From Sphingobium indicum B90A (lineage in GTDB: Bacteria > Pseudomonadota > Alphaproteobacteria > Sphingomonadales > Sphingomonadaceae): DNA of 64,000 bases. The notes below the pieces were generated by a model. The model was given only the letters and a program-made list of their open reading frames with translations. It was not told where the DNA came from and did no database searches. Made by a program: the position numbers and the translations under genes. This document shows positions 42,534 through 52,664 of this stretch, piece after piece (the first letter of the stretch is position 1; each line of letters starts with the position of its first letter). The DNA is taken from assembly GCF_000264945.2 (NCBI RefSeq), contig NZ_CP013070.1, positions 868,001-932,000 on the forward strand. Reading direction: 5' to 3'.

Positions 42534-44981
42534 TCAGAAGGCAAAATCCAGCCCCAGCCGGACAGTGCGCGGACGCAGCGGCGTCACATAATCCCCGCTG
42601 AGGTCGAAGGGCGTGCCCAGCGAGAAGCGGTTGCCGCTGCTGTCGAGCAGGTTGGCGAGGGACAGCGACCATTGCACCGTCCCATGCGTCAGCGCGGCGG
42701 TGAACGCCGTGTCCACATAGTCGCCCTGTTCCCGGCCCAGCAGCGGCCCGACGCCCAGCCGCGACTTGCCGACATAGCGGGCCGAGCCGCTGAGTTGGAA
42801 CCGCATCTCCCCGCCCACCGGCGCGCGATAGTCGAAGCCGATGCGGCCGCCCCAATTGGCGACATTGGGCAGGCTCAGCGACTGCCCCTCATAGGACAGC
42901 AGGCGCAGGAATTGCGCCGGGCGGCTGAGGCGGCTGTCATTGTAGATGATGCTGCCGTCCAGCGTCAGCCGCGGCGCGGGGCGGATGGCGACGCGCCCCT
43001 CCACCGTGTAGATGCGCCCGTCCCCGATATTGGCGGTGGTGGGAATGCCGATCCGGTCGGTGACGTCGGCCTGGATGTCCCGCCACCTGGTATAGGCGAG
43101 ATTGCCGGTGAGCGCGACCGGATCGACGCCCGGCACGCCCCTGCGGAAGCCCAGTTCCAGCGTGGACGCGCGGTCGTTGCGGAACCGCTGGATATGCTGG
43201 TCGTCGACCGCCAGCCCGCCGGGACGGAAGCCCTGCTGGAACCGGGCATAGACGGTCATTCCCGGCAGGGCGTCCGTCAGCAGGGAGAAGGAGGGGAGGA
43301 AGATCGTCTCGCTCCGGTTCGCCTGCGCCTCCGCCTTCGCGATGGCGGCCAGGGACAACAGGGCGATGGGGTCCAGCACCTCGCCGGTCAGGCGGCTGTT
43401 GGTCAGCCGGCCGCCCACCGTGGCGATCAGGCCGCGCACAGGTTCGAACGACGCCTCGCCAAAGAGCGTCGCCTCCCGGATGCGGTTGTGCACGCCGGTC
43501 GATGTGGCGGGCATGCCGCGCCCGTACATCGGCACGCCGGGGATGACCTGCGGCTGCATCAGGTCCGTGCCGTAGGAAGTCAGCGAGCGCTGAATGTCCG
43601 ACGTGCTTTCCAGATAGGATGCGCCCAATATCCAGCCCAGCCCATTGTCCAGGTCGCGGACGATGCGGTTTTCGGTCGAGAAGATGTCGACCTTGTTCCT
43701 TTGCCGGAACAGGGCGGCGGGCGCGTCCGCCCCGGCCATCTCATAGGGCGTCGCGTCGTAGCTTTCCGTCAATATGTTGCGCACGAAGCCGGTGGAGGAG
43801 ACGAAGCGCAGATCGTCCCACTGCCGCTCTACCCTCAGGTTGGCGAGCGCATAGTCGGACGAATAGGGCTGGGCGACGGCGGAGGCGCGCTTGAGGTCGC
43901 CTATCTCCTTGGCGGCATATTGCGCATCGTCGCCCTCGATCCGCTGGAAGACCCCGGTGAGGTCGATGGTCCAGTTCTCGTCCGGCGCGAAACGCAGCGC
44001 GGCGCGGCCGCCATGGGTGCGGATGCGGTTGACGTCATGCCTGTCGCGCAGCACATCGTCGATATAGCCGCCGTCCTGCACGCCATAGCCGACGACGCGC
44101 AGCGCGATCTTCTCCGTCACGACCGGCAGGTTGATCGTCGCGGCCAGGTCGCCGCCCGGATCGCCATGCTGCGTCGCGCTGAGCCCGGCGGAGATCTGCC
44201 CGCCGGCGCGAACCAGGTTGGGCGCATTGGGGATCATGCGCACGATGCCGCCCAGCGATCCCGCGCCGTAGAGCGTGCCTTGCGGCCCTTCCAGCACCTC
44301 CACGCCCTGCATGTCGTATAGCCGCAGGTCCGGGTCCGGCGCGGCATAGTTGAGCCGCATGTCGCCCAGATATTGTCCCGTCGTCGCCTGGGTCGGTCCG
44401 GCAACGCCGGAGTCCGCGATGGCGCGGATGAACAGCTTGTTGCGGCCCGTGCCCGCATGGGTGGAACTGAGGCTCGCCACGCGGAAGATCAGGCTGGCCG
44501 TGCCGCCCGCCGCTTCCCCGGCGGTGAAGGCGTCGTCGCCCACCACATCGACCATCCCGGCATAGCGGGGAAGCGGGGTGTCGCGCTTGGATGCGGTGAC
44601 GATGATCTCGGCCGGTTCGGGCGCGGCTTGCGGAGCGGGTTGGGCGATGCGGGCGCGGGGCTGCTCGCGCACCACCGCCGGCGTCCGGACGATCCGCCAG
44701 GTGGTCGCGTCGATCCGCCGGATGCTGGCGCCGCTGCCCTTGACCAGCCGCTTGAGCGCGGCTTCCACCGTCATGCGTCCCTCCACGGCGGGAGTGGCCA
44801 TGCCCGCCAGCGACTGGTCCGACATGCCGATGCTGGCGCCGGTCTGGCGGCCGAGCGCTATCGCCGCCTCGCCCAGCCGTCCGGGGGCGATGCTGATCTG
44901 CTGTCTTTCCGCCGCTTGCCCAGGCGAAGCGGCCATCATGGCGAGGGCGGCGACGAACAGGACGTCAGCGTGGCGGGCCAT
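42534..44981 (-). CDS. TonB-dependent receptor with N-terminal signalling (STN) domain
   Basis: An 815-aa outer-membrane receptor. Signal peptide about 1-23; STN domain about 25-98 (ISIAPGRLGEAAIALGRQTG...TTWRIVR), which contacts a FecR-type anti-sigma factor; linker with EIIVTASKR as a possible TonB box; plug domain (about 140-260, GVEVLEGPQGTLYGAGSLGG); 22-strand barrel ending RTVRLGLDFAF. The FecA-type architecture with adjacent fecR-like and ECF sigma genes shows cell-surface signalling. The ligand is unknown; siderophores are the best-known case but carbohydrates are common in sphingomonads. Its start overlaps the fecR-like gene by 17 bases. Confidence 0.93.
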   Translation of the reverse strand: MARHADVLFVAALAMMAASPGQAAERQQISIAPGRLGEAAIALGRQTGASIGMSDQSLAGMATPAVEGRMTVEAALKRLVKGSGASIRRIDATTWRIVRTPAVVREQPRARIAQPAPQAAPEPAEIIVTASKRDTPLPRYAGMVDVVGDDAFTAGEAAGGTASLIFRVASLSSTHAGTGRNKLFIRAIADSGVAGPTQATTGQYLGDMRLNYAAPDPDLRLYDMQGVEVLEGPQGTLYGAGSLGGIVRMIPNAPNLVRAGGQISAGLSATQHGDPGGDLAATINLPVVTEKIALRVVGYGVQDGGYIDDVLRDRHDVNRIRTHGGRAALRFAPDENWTIDLTGVFQRIEGDDAQYAAKEIGDLKRASAVAQPYSSDYALANLRVERQWDDLRFVSSTGFVRNILTESYDATPYEMAGADAPAALFRQRNKVDIFSTENRIVRDLDNGLGWILGASYLESTSDIQRSLTSYGTDLMQPQVIPGVPMYGRGMPATSTGVHNRIREATLFGEASFEPVRGLIATVGGRLTNSRLTGEVLDPIALLSLAAIAKAEAQANRSETIFLPSFSLLTDALPGMTVYARFQQGFRPGGLAVDDQHIQRFRNDRASTLELGFRRGVPGVDPVALTGNLAYTRWRDIQADVTDRIGIPTTANIGDGRIYTVEGRVAIRPAPRLTLDGSIIYNDSRLSRPAQFLRLLSYEGQSLSLPNVANWGGRIGFDYRAPVGGEMRFQLSGSARYVGKSRLGVGPLLGREQGDYVDTAFTAALTHGTVQWSLSLANLLDSSGNRFSLGTPFDLSGDYVTPLRPRTVRLGLDFAF

Positions 44982-45894
44982 CCCCCTCCCTCAACAGCCA
45001 GCCGTCGCCCTGCCTGACGGCGCTGAGGCCCATCAGCGGCGCCGCCTGGCCAAAGAACCGCGCCGGGTCGCGGTGCAGGCGGATCGTGCCGGTGAAGCGC
45101 ATCGCCCCCGCGCCGGGCGTGGCGGTGAGCCGGACGCCCAATGAACGGGCGATGTCGGCGCTGATCTGCGTCACCGGGGCATTGGCGTAGGTAAGGCGGC
45201 CCTGACGCCAGCTCGCGACGGCGTCGGGCGCGATGTCCATGACGCGCAGGCCGTTCTCGTCGTCCATGAGGGCGCGGCCGGCGGGCAGGGCGATGGCTTC
45301 CGCCTTCGGATTGTAGATGACCTCGCCCTCCGACACGCCGATGCGGGTCGCATTGCCGGTGCGGACGATGTTGAAGACGGTGCCCGCATCCTCGAACAGC
45401 GCGTCGCCCACGGTCACGCGGAAGGGGTTTTTCGCGTCATGCCGGACGGTGAAGGCCGCCTCGCCGCTGTCGAGCGCCGCGAAACGCGGGTCATGCCGGT
45501 CGAAGCGCATGGTCGTGCCGCCGTTCATCTCGACGCGGGTGCCTTCGTCCAGCGCGATGGTGCGGGTTTCGCCCGGCCGCGTGGCGACGGTATAGATGTC
45601 CGGCCGGTTCATCAGGCCAACCGAAACCGAGCCGACCAGCGCGGCCGCGATCGCGCCCCCCGCCAGCCAGCGCATCGGCCTCCAGCCTCGCGGTCCGGCG
45701 TCGTTGGCGGGCACGGCGATGGTGACAGGTTCGGCCGGAACGATGTCCGCCAGATCGCCGTCCGCCGCCATCAGCGCATCATAAGCGGGCGCATGCGCGG
45801 GATCGGCCTCCAGCCACGCAGTGAAGGCTTCCCAATCGGCAAATTCGGGATCGCGCGTGCGGATGACCCATCCGAGCGCCTCCTCGTTCATCAT
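44965..45894 (-). CDS. FecR-like anti-sigma factor / sigma regulator
   Basis: A 309-aa single-pass inner-membrane protein. The cytoplasmic N-terminus has the DUF4880 sigma-binding segment (EALGWVIRTRDPEFADWEAFTAWLEADPAHAPAYD); a membrane segment (about 75-95) is followed by the periplasmic FecR domain (RTIALDEGTRVEMNGGTTMRF, then GEAAFTV) and a C-terminal STN-interacting region. The ATG at 45894 follows GGAG closely; an upstream in-frame ATG at 45912 lacks a site. It transmits ligand binding at the receptor to the ECF sigma factor encoded upstream. Confidence 0.92.
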   Translation of the reverse strand: MMNEEALGWVIRTRDPEFADWEAFTAWLEADPAHAPAYDALMAADGDLADIVPAEPVTIAVPANDAGPRGWRPMRWLAGGAIAAALVGSVSVGLMNRPDIYTVATRPGETRTIALDEGTRVEMNGGTTMRFDRHDPRFAALDSGEAAFTVRHDAKNPFRVTVGDALFEDAGTVFNIVRTGNATRIGVSEGEVIYNPKAEAIALPAGRALMDDENGLRVMDIAPDAVASWRQGRLTYANAPVTQISADIARSLGVRLTATPGAGAMRFTGTIRLHRDPARFFGQAAPLMGLSAVRQGDGWLLREGDGPPR

Positions 45895-45949
45895 GGCTCC
45901 AGCCCTGTTCATGTCAGCCCCTCATCTGAGCCAGACGCCGCCGCGATCC

Positions 45950-46462
45950 TCATTCCGTATCCATTTTTCGCTTGAGGGCGATCATGGCGCGATAGGCCTT
46001 TTGCAGATCCTTCTCCACGGTGGTGAGGCTGACGCCCAGTTCCTCCGCGATCAGCCTTTGTCCGACCCCCTCCAGGCGGAAGCGGCGGAACACCAGTTCC
46101 ACCCTTGGCCCCAGGGATTGCAGCACGGCGCGCGCCTCCTCCAGCCGCTCGTTCAGGATCAGCCGTTCGTCGACGGCGACGTCCTCCGACGGGTCGGCCA
46201 TCACGCCGCCCGCGCCCTCCGCCCAATCCTGTTCGCGCCGTTCCCGCCGGGTGGCGGACCGATAGCGGTCGAGCATCAGGTTGTTCGCCATGCGGTAGAG
46301 ATAGGGGAGGGGGTCGGCGACCGGCCCCAGATCCTTCTCCTCCAGCTTCATCCACATGTCCTGCAACAGGTCTTCGGACTCGTCGCCCGCGCCGCGCGCG
46401 CGCAGGAACCGCAGCAGGGCGGGCCGGTTGTGCAGGAATATGGCGGAAAGGCCGGTAGCCAT
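45950..46462 (-). CDS. FecI-type ECF RNA polymerase sigma factor
   Basis: A 170-aa sigma factor. Region 2 (about 10-80) has LLRFLRARGAGDESEDLLQDMWMKL and LYRMANNLMLDRYR; region 4 (about 105-165) has LGPRVELVFRRFRLEGVGQRLIAEELGVSLTTVEKDLQKAYRA, the helix-turn-helix for -35 recognition. ATG 46462 is chosen because it begins just before region 2; an open frame upstream to 46588 adds 42 unrelated residues. It probably activates the receptor and autotransporter genes downstream. Confidence 0.92.
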   Translation of the reverse strand: MATGLSAIFLHNRPALLRFLRARGAGDESEDLLQDMWMKLEEKDLGPVADPLPYLYRMANNLMLDRYRSATRRERREQDWAEGAGGVMADPSEDVAVDERLILNERLEEARAVLQSLGPRVELVFRRFRLEGVGQRLIAEELGVSLTTVEKDLQKAYRAMIALKRKMDTE

Positions 46463-46668
46463 GAAGAACTTGCGTCCAATGGGATCAGGCGGGCTGGCAT
46501 AATGGCCTGACGGAAGTGTTGCAACGGGCAAGCAGCGGAAGGGGCATGGCATTTGCAGGGCGCGCCTGCCTGTTCTAGTGCCTTGCATTCGAAGTTCGCC
46601 CCATGACCGCCATCCCGGGCTTGGGATGACGGAAGGGCGAACGTCGATGAGCGCCGGCAGGAGGATCG

Positions 46669-47874
46669 ATGGAGCTTACAGGGCGGGTGGACGCGGAGGC
46701 AGCGCAGGCGGCGGGCATGGACGCCGGGAAATTGCAGGCGTTGGCCGACATCCTTCACGACCGCTATGTCGCGCCCGGCAAGCTGCCCCATATGCACTTG
46801 CTGGTGTCGCGGGACGAGCAGCCGATCATGTCGGTCCACAGCGGCATTGCGCGGGCGACGGGAGAGCCGCTGGCCGAGGACGCGCTCTACCGCATCGCCT
46901 CCATGACCAAGCCGGTGACGTCGGTCGCCTTCATGATGCTGGTGGAGCAGGGGCTGGTGGCGCTGGACGATCCGGTGACGAAGATATTGCCGGAATTCGC
47001 CGACCTTGCCGTCGGCGCCGATGGAAGCGGGCGGATGCGGCGGCCGATGCTGATGATCGACCTGCTGCGCCATACGTCCGGCCTTACCTACGGCTTGCAG
47101 CGGCAGACCGCCATCGATGCGCGCTACCGCGATCTTGGCCTCGACGAGTTCCAGCAGAAGCGCGGTTCCGACGAGTTCATCGCCGCCCTCGCCGCGTTGC
47201 CGCTCGAATTTTCGCCGGGCGAGCGCTGGAATTATTCGGTGTCCACCGACGTGCTGGGCGTCGTGGTGGAGCGGCTGGGCGGCCTGGACCTGGAGCGCTG
47301 CTTTCAGGAGCGCATCTTCGATCCGCTGGGCATGCCGGACACCTTCTTCGAACTGCCGGAGGACCGGGTGGAGCGGATGACGGACGCCTGGCAATGGGGA
47401 CCGGACGGCACGCTGTCGCTTTACGACCGGGGCGCCCGCAGCGGGTGGCGCAGGCCGCTCAGGCTGCGTTCGGGCGGCGGGGGCCTCATTTCCTCCGTCG
47501 CCGATTACCACCGCTTCGCCCGGATGCTGCTGCGCGGCGGCGAACTGGACGGCGCGCGGCTGCTGAAGCCGGAGACGGTCGCGGCGATGCACGCCAATCA
47601 CCTGCCGGGCGGGGCCGACCTTTCCAGCCTGTCCTCCTCCATGTTCAGCGAGGCGGACTATGCGGGCGTCGGTTTCGGCCTCGGCTTCGCGACGGACCTG
47701 CGGACGCGGGAATATTATTGGGGCGGCGTCTTCTCGACCTTCTTCTTCATCGATCCGGCCGAGCGGCTGATCGGCATTTTTATGACCCAGCATTTTCCCT
47801 CCAGCATCCATCCGGTTCGTCGCGAGTTGAGGCAGGGTATTCGCAACGCCATCATCGAAAGCCGGGCCGATTAA
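46669..47874 (+). CDS. Serine beta-lactamase-like hydrolase/esterase (class C fold)
   Basis: A 401-aa protein of the beta-lactamase/EstB family. Ser78 and Lys81 form the S-x-x-K motif in RIASMTKPVTS, and Tyr189 in WNYSVS supplies the Y-x-S motif. No signal peptide is visible, so it is probably cytoplasmic and more likely an esterase than an antibiotic-resistance enzyme. AGGAGG precedes the ATG. It runs toward the glycogen operon with 87 bases between, so read-through is possible. Confidence 0.9.
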   Translation: MELTGRVDAEAAQAAGMDAGKLQALADILHDRYVAPGKLPHMHLLVSRDEQPIMSVHSGIARATGEPLAEDALYRIASMTKPVTSVAFMMLVEQGLVALDDPVTKILPEFADLAVGADGSGRMRRPMLMIDLLRHTSGLTYGLQRQTAIDARYRDLGLDEFQQKRGSDEFIAALAALPLEFSPGERWNYSVSTDVLGVVVERLGGLDLERCFQERIFDPLGMPDTFFELPEDRVERMTDAWQWGPDGTLSLYDRGARSGWRRPLRLRSGGGGLISSVADYHRFARMLLRGGELDGARLLKPETVAAMHANHLPGGADLSSLSSSMFSEADYAGVGFGLGFATDLRTREYYWGGVFSTFFFIDPAERLIGIFMTQHFPSSIHPVRRELRQGIRNAIIESRAD

Positions 47875-47961
47875 TTGCTGCGCTGCAAAATTTGCTGTTG
47901 GCGAGCGTCGGGAGGGCGTGCCATCATCGCGCCCGGACTCGAAGGCGAAAGGGGCGCATTT

Positions 47962-50430
47962 ATGAACCTGAAAGGCCAAACCACCCTCCCCAAGCCCGCC
48001 CCGCGGCAGGTCGATCCACAGGTTCTCGCCCATGAGATCGTCGAGCGGCTGACTTACCGGATCGGCAAGAACGCCACGGCCGCCAAGCCGCACGACTGGC
48101 TGCACGCGGTGATCCTCGCCATTCGCGACCGGGTGATCGACGCCTGGATCGCCTCCACGGAGAAAACCTATGAGCAGCAGGGTCGGCGGGTCTATTATCT
48201 GAGCCTGGAGTTCCTGATCGGCCGGCTGATGCGCGACGCGGCGTCCAACATGGAAATGCTGGACGACATGCAGGCGGCATTGAGTTCGCTGGGCGTCGAC
48301 ATCGACATCATCGCCGCGCTGGAGCCGGACGCGGCTTTGGGCAATGGCGGCCTGGGCCGGCTGGCGGCCTGTTTCATGGAGAGCATGGCGACGGTCGACG
48401 TGCCCGCCTATGGATATGGCATACGCTATGTGAACGGCATGTTCCGGCAGGAGATTTCGGACGGCTGGCAGGTGGAACTGCCCGAAACCTGGCTGACCCA
48501 CGGCAATCCCTGGGAATTCGAACGGCGCGAGGCGAGCTATGAGATCGGCTTCGGCGGGCGGGTCGACCCGTCGGAGAATGAGGACGCCAGCCAGCACCAG
48601 ATGCGCTGGCGCCCGGCCGAGCGGGTCATCGCCACGCCCTATGACACGCCGATCGCGGGCTGGCGGGGCAAGCGGGTCAATACGCTGCGCCTGTGGGAGG
48701 CGCAGCCGATCGACCCGATCCTGCTCGACCGCTTCAACGCCGGCGACCATCTGGGCGCGCTGACCGAAAGCAACAGGGCGGAGGCGCTGACGCGGGTGCT
48801 CTATCCCGCCGACAGTTCGCCCGCGGGGCAGGAATTGCGGCTGCGGCAGGAATATTTCTTCTCCTCCGCTTCGCTGCAGGACATCGTCAGGCGGCATATC
48901 CAATATTTCGAGGACATCCGCACCCTGCCGGACAAGGCGGCGATCCAGCTCAACGACACCCATCCGGCGGTCGCCGTCGCGGAGCTGATGCGCATCCTCC
49001 TCGACAATCACGGCGTCGATTTCGACGAGGCGTGGGACATCACCCGCCGGACGTTCAGCTACACCAACCACACGCTGCTGCCCGAAGCGCTGGAAAGCTG
49101 GCCCGTGCCCTTGTTCGAACGGCTGCTGCCCCGGCACATGCAGATCGTCTATGCGGTGAACAGCCGCCTGCTGGGCGAGGCGCGGCGGTCGGGCCAGTTC
49201 GACGACCGGGCGATCGGCGCCATCTCCCTGATCGACGAGGGGGGAGAGCGGCGGGTGCGCATGGGCAATCTGGCCTTCGCCGGATCGCACAGCGTCAACG
49301 GCGTGTCGGCGCTGCACACCGAACTCATGAAGGAAACGGTGTTCGCCGATTTCCACCGCCTCTACCCGGCGCGGATCAACAACAAGACCAACGGCGTCAC
49401 CTTCCGCCGCTGGCTGATGCAGTGCAATCACGGGCTGTTCGAACTGGTCCGCGAGGCGATAGGCGACCGCTTCATGGACGATCCCGAAGCGCTGCGGGAA
49501 CTGGATCGCTTCGCCGACGACAGCGCCTTCCAGGAGAAATTCCTGGCCGTCAAGCGCGCCAACAAGGTGGCGCTGGCCGATCTGCTGCGCCAGCGGGTCA
49601 ACGCCCGGATCGATCCTTCCGCCCTGTTCGACATCCAGATCAAGCGCATCCACGAATATAAGCGGCAGTTGCTCAACATCATCGAGGCGGTGTCGCTCTA
49701 CGACCAGATACGCTCGCATCCGGAGAAGGACTGGGTGCCGCGGGTCAAGCTGTTCGGCGGCAAGGCGGCGCCCAGCTATCATAACGCCAAGCTGATCATA
49801 AAGCTGGCGGGCGACGTGGCGCGGGCGGTCAATCACGACCCGGCGGTTCAGGGCCTGCTGAAGGTGCAGTTCGTGCCCAATTACAATGTGTCGCTGGCGG
49901 AAATGATGATTCCGGCCGCCGACCTGTCCGAACAGATTTCGACCGCGGGCATGGAGGCGTCGGGCACCGGCAACATGAAGTTCGCGGTCAACGGCGCGCT
50001 CACCATCGGCACGCTGGACGGCGCCAATGTCGAGATGCGCGACCATGTGGGGGAGGAGAATATCGTGATCTTCGGCCTCACCGCCGCGCAGGTGAACGAA
50101 CGGCGCGCCCATGGCTACGACCCGCGCGAGGTGATCGGCCAGAGCCGCGAACTGGGCCAGGCGCTGGACGCGATCGCGAGCGGCGTCTTTTCCCCCGACG
50201 ATCCGGGACGCTACAGGGATCTGGTGCAGGGCATCTACGATCATGACTGGTTCATGGTCGCGGCCGATTTCGACAGCTATTCCGCCGCGCAGCGCAGGGT
50301 GGACGGGATATGGCATGACCAGGCGCTCTGGGCGAGCAAGGCGATCCACAATGTCGCGCGCATGGGCTGGTTCTCGTCGGACCGCACGATCAGGGAATAT
50401 GCGACGGACATCTGGAAAGTGCCGGTTTGA
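47962..50430 (+). CDS. glgP: Glycogen/starch phosphorylase
   Basis: An 822-aa GT35 enzyme that releases glucose 1-phosphate from glycogen. Motifs include AALGNGGLGRLAACFMES near the N-terminus, NDTHPAVAVAELMR, and the pyridoxal-phosphate Lys in EASGTGNMKFAVNGALTIGTLDGANVE-type sequence (about residues 656-680). ATG 47962 follows AAAGGGGC; an in-frame TTG at 47875, touching the upstream stop, would add 29 residues that do not match the family. First gene of the glycogen cluster; the next gene starts 18 bases after its stop. Confidence 0.95.
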   Translation: MNLKGQTTLPKPAPRQVDPQVLAHEIVERLTYRIGKNATAAKPHDWLHAVILAIRDRVIDAWIASTEKTYEQQGRRVYYLSLEFLIGRLMRDAASNMEMLDDMQAALSSLGVDIDIIAALEPDAALGNGGLGRLAACFMESMATVDVPAYGYGIRYVNGMFRQEISDGWQVELPETWLTHGNPWEFERREASYEIGFGGRVDPSENEDASQHQMRWRPAERVIATPYDTPIAGWRGKRVNTLRLWEAQPIDPILLDRFNAGDHLGALTESNRAEALTRVLYPADSSPAGQELRLRQEYFFSSASLQDIVRRHIQYFEDIRTLPDKAAIQLNDTHPAVAVAELMRILLDNHGVDFDEAWDITRRTFSYTNHTLLPEALESWPVPLFERLLPRHMQIVYAVNSRLLGEARRSGQFDDRAIGAISLIDEGGERRVRMGNLAFAGSHSVNGVSALHTELMKETVFADFHRLYPARINNKTNGVTFRRWLMQCNHGLFELVREAIGDRFMDDPEALRELDRFADDSAFQEKFLAVKRANKVALADLLRQRVNARIDPSALFDIQIKRIHEYKRQLLNIIEAVSLYDQIRSHPEKDWVPRVKLFGGKAAPSYHNAKLIIKLAGDVARAVNHDPAVQGLLKVQFVPNYNVSLAEMMIPAADLSEQISTAGMEASGTGNMKFAVNGALTIGTLDGANVEMRDHVGEENIVIFGLTAAQVNERRAHGYDPREVIGQSRELGQALDAIASGVFSPDDPGRYRDLVQGIYDHDWFMVAADFDSYSAAQRRVDGIWHDQALWASKAIHNVARMGWFSSDRTIREYATDIWKVPV

Positions 50431-50448
50431 CGCGGGGCCGTATCTAGC

Positions 50449-52614
50449 GTGGGCCTGACCCCGGAACAGATCGCCCGCCTGCTGGAGGGGCGGGAGGACG
50501 ATCCTTTCGCGACGCTGGGCGTCCATCCGGCGGGGAAGGGGGGCTTTACCGCCTGCGTCCTGCTGCCCGACGCGGTCAGCGTCACGGCGCATCGGCTGGA
50601 CGGCAAGGCGGTCGGGACGCTGGACCGGATCGATCCGGCGGGGCTGTTCTTCGGCAAGCTGTCCATCCGCAAGCGCCAGCCTTTGCGCTATCATGCGACC
50701 TATGCCGACGGCGGCGAATATGCGCTGATCGATCCCTACAGCTTCGGCCCGGTGCTGGGTCCGATGGACGACCATTATTTCGCCGAAGGATCGCATGCCC
50801 GGCTGTTCGACAAGATGGGCGCGCACATCATCACCCATGAAGGGGTGGCGGGCACGCATTTCGCGGTATGGGCGCCCAACGCGACGCGGGTGTCGGTGGT
50901 GGGCGACTTCAACCGCTGGGATGGTCGCCGGGCGCCGATGCGGCGGCGGCAGGATGCGGGAATATGGGAAATCTTCCTGCCCGAATTGGGGGTGGGCAGC
51001 GCCTATAAATATGAGATCGTCGGGCCTGACGGGAAAGTCCTGCCGCTAAAGGCCGACCCCTTCGCCTTTCGTTCCGAATTGCGGCCCGCGACAGCCTCCA
51101 TCGTGGCGGCGGTCCCGGCCCATGACTGGGGCGACGAGCGCCACCGCGCCTATTGGGAAAGGGCCGATCCACGCCGCGAAGCCATTTCCGTCTATGAGGT
51201 GCATGCCGGCTCCTGGCAGCGCGGCGAGGATGGGAATTTCCTCAGCTGGGACGCGCTGGCCCACCGGCTGATCCCCTATGTGGTCGGCATGGGCTTCACC
51301 CATATCGAATTCCTGCCGATCAGCGAATATCCCTATGATCCAAGCTGGGGCTATCAGACCACAGGGCTTTACGCGCCGACCGCCCGCTTCGGCGATCCGG
51401 AGGGCTTTGCCCGCTTCGTCGACGGCGCGCACCGGGCGGGGGTAGGCGTCATCCTCGACTGGGTGCCTGCCCATTTCCCGACCGACGCCCATGGGCTGGC
51501 CCATTTCGACGGCACCGCCCTTTATGAGCATGCCGATCCGCGCAAGGGCTTCCATCCCGACTGGAACACGGCGATCTACAATTTCGGCCGGCGGGAAGTG
51601 GCGCAATATCTGGTCAACAACGCCCTTTTCTGGGCGGAGCGCTACCATGTCGACGGGCTGCGCGTCGACGCCGTCGCCTCCATGCTCTACCTCGACTACA
51701 GCCGCAAGGAAGGGGAGTGGATTCCCAACAGCCAGGGCGGGCGGGAAAATGTGGAGGCGGTCGATTTCCTGCGGCAGATGAACAAGGCGCTCTACGGCAC
51801 CCATGCCGGCGTCATGACCATTGCCGAGGAGTCGACGAGCTGGCCGAAGGTGTCCCACCCCGTCCATGAAGGGGGCCTGGGCTTCGGTTTCAAGTGGAAT
51901 ATGGGCTTCATGCACGACACGCTGCGCTATCTGGCGCGCGATCCGGTGCACCGCGCCCATCATCATGACGACATCACCTTCGGCCTGCTCTACGCCTTTA
52001 CGGAGAATTTCGTGCTGGCGCTCAGCCATGACGAGGTGGTGCACGGCAAGGCGTCCCTGCTGCACAAGATGCCCGGCGACGACTGGCAGAAATTCGCGAC
52101 CCTGCGCGCCTATTACGCCATGATGTGGGGCTATCCGGGCAAGAAGCTGCTGTTCATGGGCCAGGAATTCGCCCAGCGGGCCGAATGGAGCGAGGCGCGG
52201 GCGCTCGACTGGCACCTGCTCGATCATGCGCCGCACCGGGGCGTGCAGTTGCTGGTGAGCGACCTCAACCGCCTCTATCGCTCCCATCCCGCCTTGCATG
52301 CCCGCGATTGCGAGCCGGAGGGCTTCGAATGGGTGCTGGTCGACGCGGCGGCGGACTCGGTCTTCGCCTGGGTCCGGCGCGCGCCCGGCCTGTCGCCCAT
52401 CGTCGTCATCAGCCATTTCACGCCGACCTTGCGCCACGGCTACCGCATGCGCCTGCCCTCCGGCGGCCGCTGGCGAGAGATCGTCAACAGCGACGCCGCC
52501 GACTATGGCGGCAGCGGTGCGGGCAATATGGGGATCGTCACCGCCGATGAGGAAGGATGGGCCAATGTCACCATTCCGCCGCTCGCGACGTTGATGCTGG
52601 AACTGGACTATTGA
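50449..52614 (+). CDS. glgB: 1,4-alpha-glucan branching enzyme
   Basis: A 721-aa GH13 enzyme that makes alpha-1,6 branches. An N-terminal CBM48 domain (about 10-210) precedes the TIM barrel. The catalytic Asp lies in [17 protein letters not shown], the acid/base Glu in [10 protein letters not shown], and the third Asp in [12 protein letters not shown]. The length matches E. coli GlgB. The start is GTG, 18 bases after glgP. Confidence 0.96.
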   Translation: MGLTPEQIARLLEGREDDPFATLGVHPAGKGGFTACVLLPDAVSVTAHRLDGKAVGTLDRIDPAGLFFGKLSIRKRQPLRYHATYADGGEYALIDPYSFGPVLGPMDDHYFAEGSHARLFDKMGAHIITHEGVAGTHFAVWAPNATRVSVVGDFNRWDGRRAPMRRRQDAGIWEIFLPELGVGSAYKYEIVGPDGKVLPLKADPFAFRSELRPATASIVAAVPAHDWGDERHRAYWERADPRREAISVYEVHAGSWQRGEDGNFLSWDALAHRLIPYVVGMGFTHIEFLPISEYPYDPSWGYQTTGLYAPTARFGDPEGFARFVDGAHRAGVGVILDWVPAHFPTDAHGLAHFDGTALYEHADPRKGFHPDWNTAIYNFGRREVAQYLVNNALFWAERYHVDGLRVDAVASMLYLDYSRKEGEWIPNSQGGRENVEAVDFLRQMNKALYGTHAGVMTIAEESTSWPKVSHPVHEGGLGFGFKWNMGFMHDTLRYLARDPVHRAHHHDDITFGLLYAFTENFVLALSHDEVVHGKASLLHKMPGDDWQKFATLRAYYAMMWGYPGKKLLFMGQEFAQRAEWSEARALDWHLLDHAPHRGVQLLVSDLNRLYRSHPALHARDCEPEGFEWVLVDAAADSVFAWVRRAPGLSPIVVISHFTPTLRHGYRMRLPSGGRWREIVNSDAADYGGSGAGNMGIVTADEEGWANVTIPPLATLMLELDY

Positions 52615-52664
52615 AACCGACGGGCGGAAACCAAGCGCTCGCGAGCATGAAGGAGAAGAGGGCG

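Noticed and set aside
39750..44321. Long plus-strand frames opposite the autotransporter and the TonB-dependent receptor
   Set aside because: Shadow frames: the minus-strand proteins have clear signal peptides, domains and barrels, whereas these give unstructured Arg/Gly/Ala-rich sequence.
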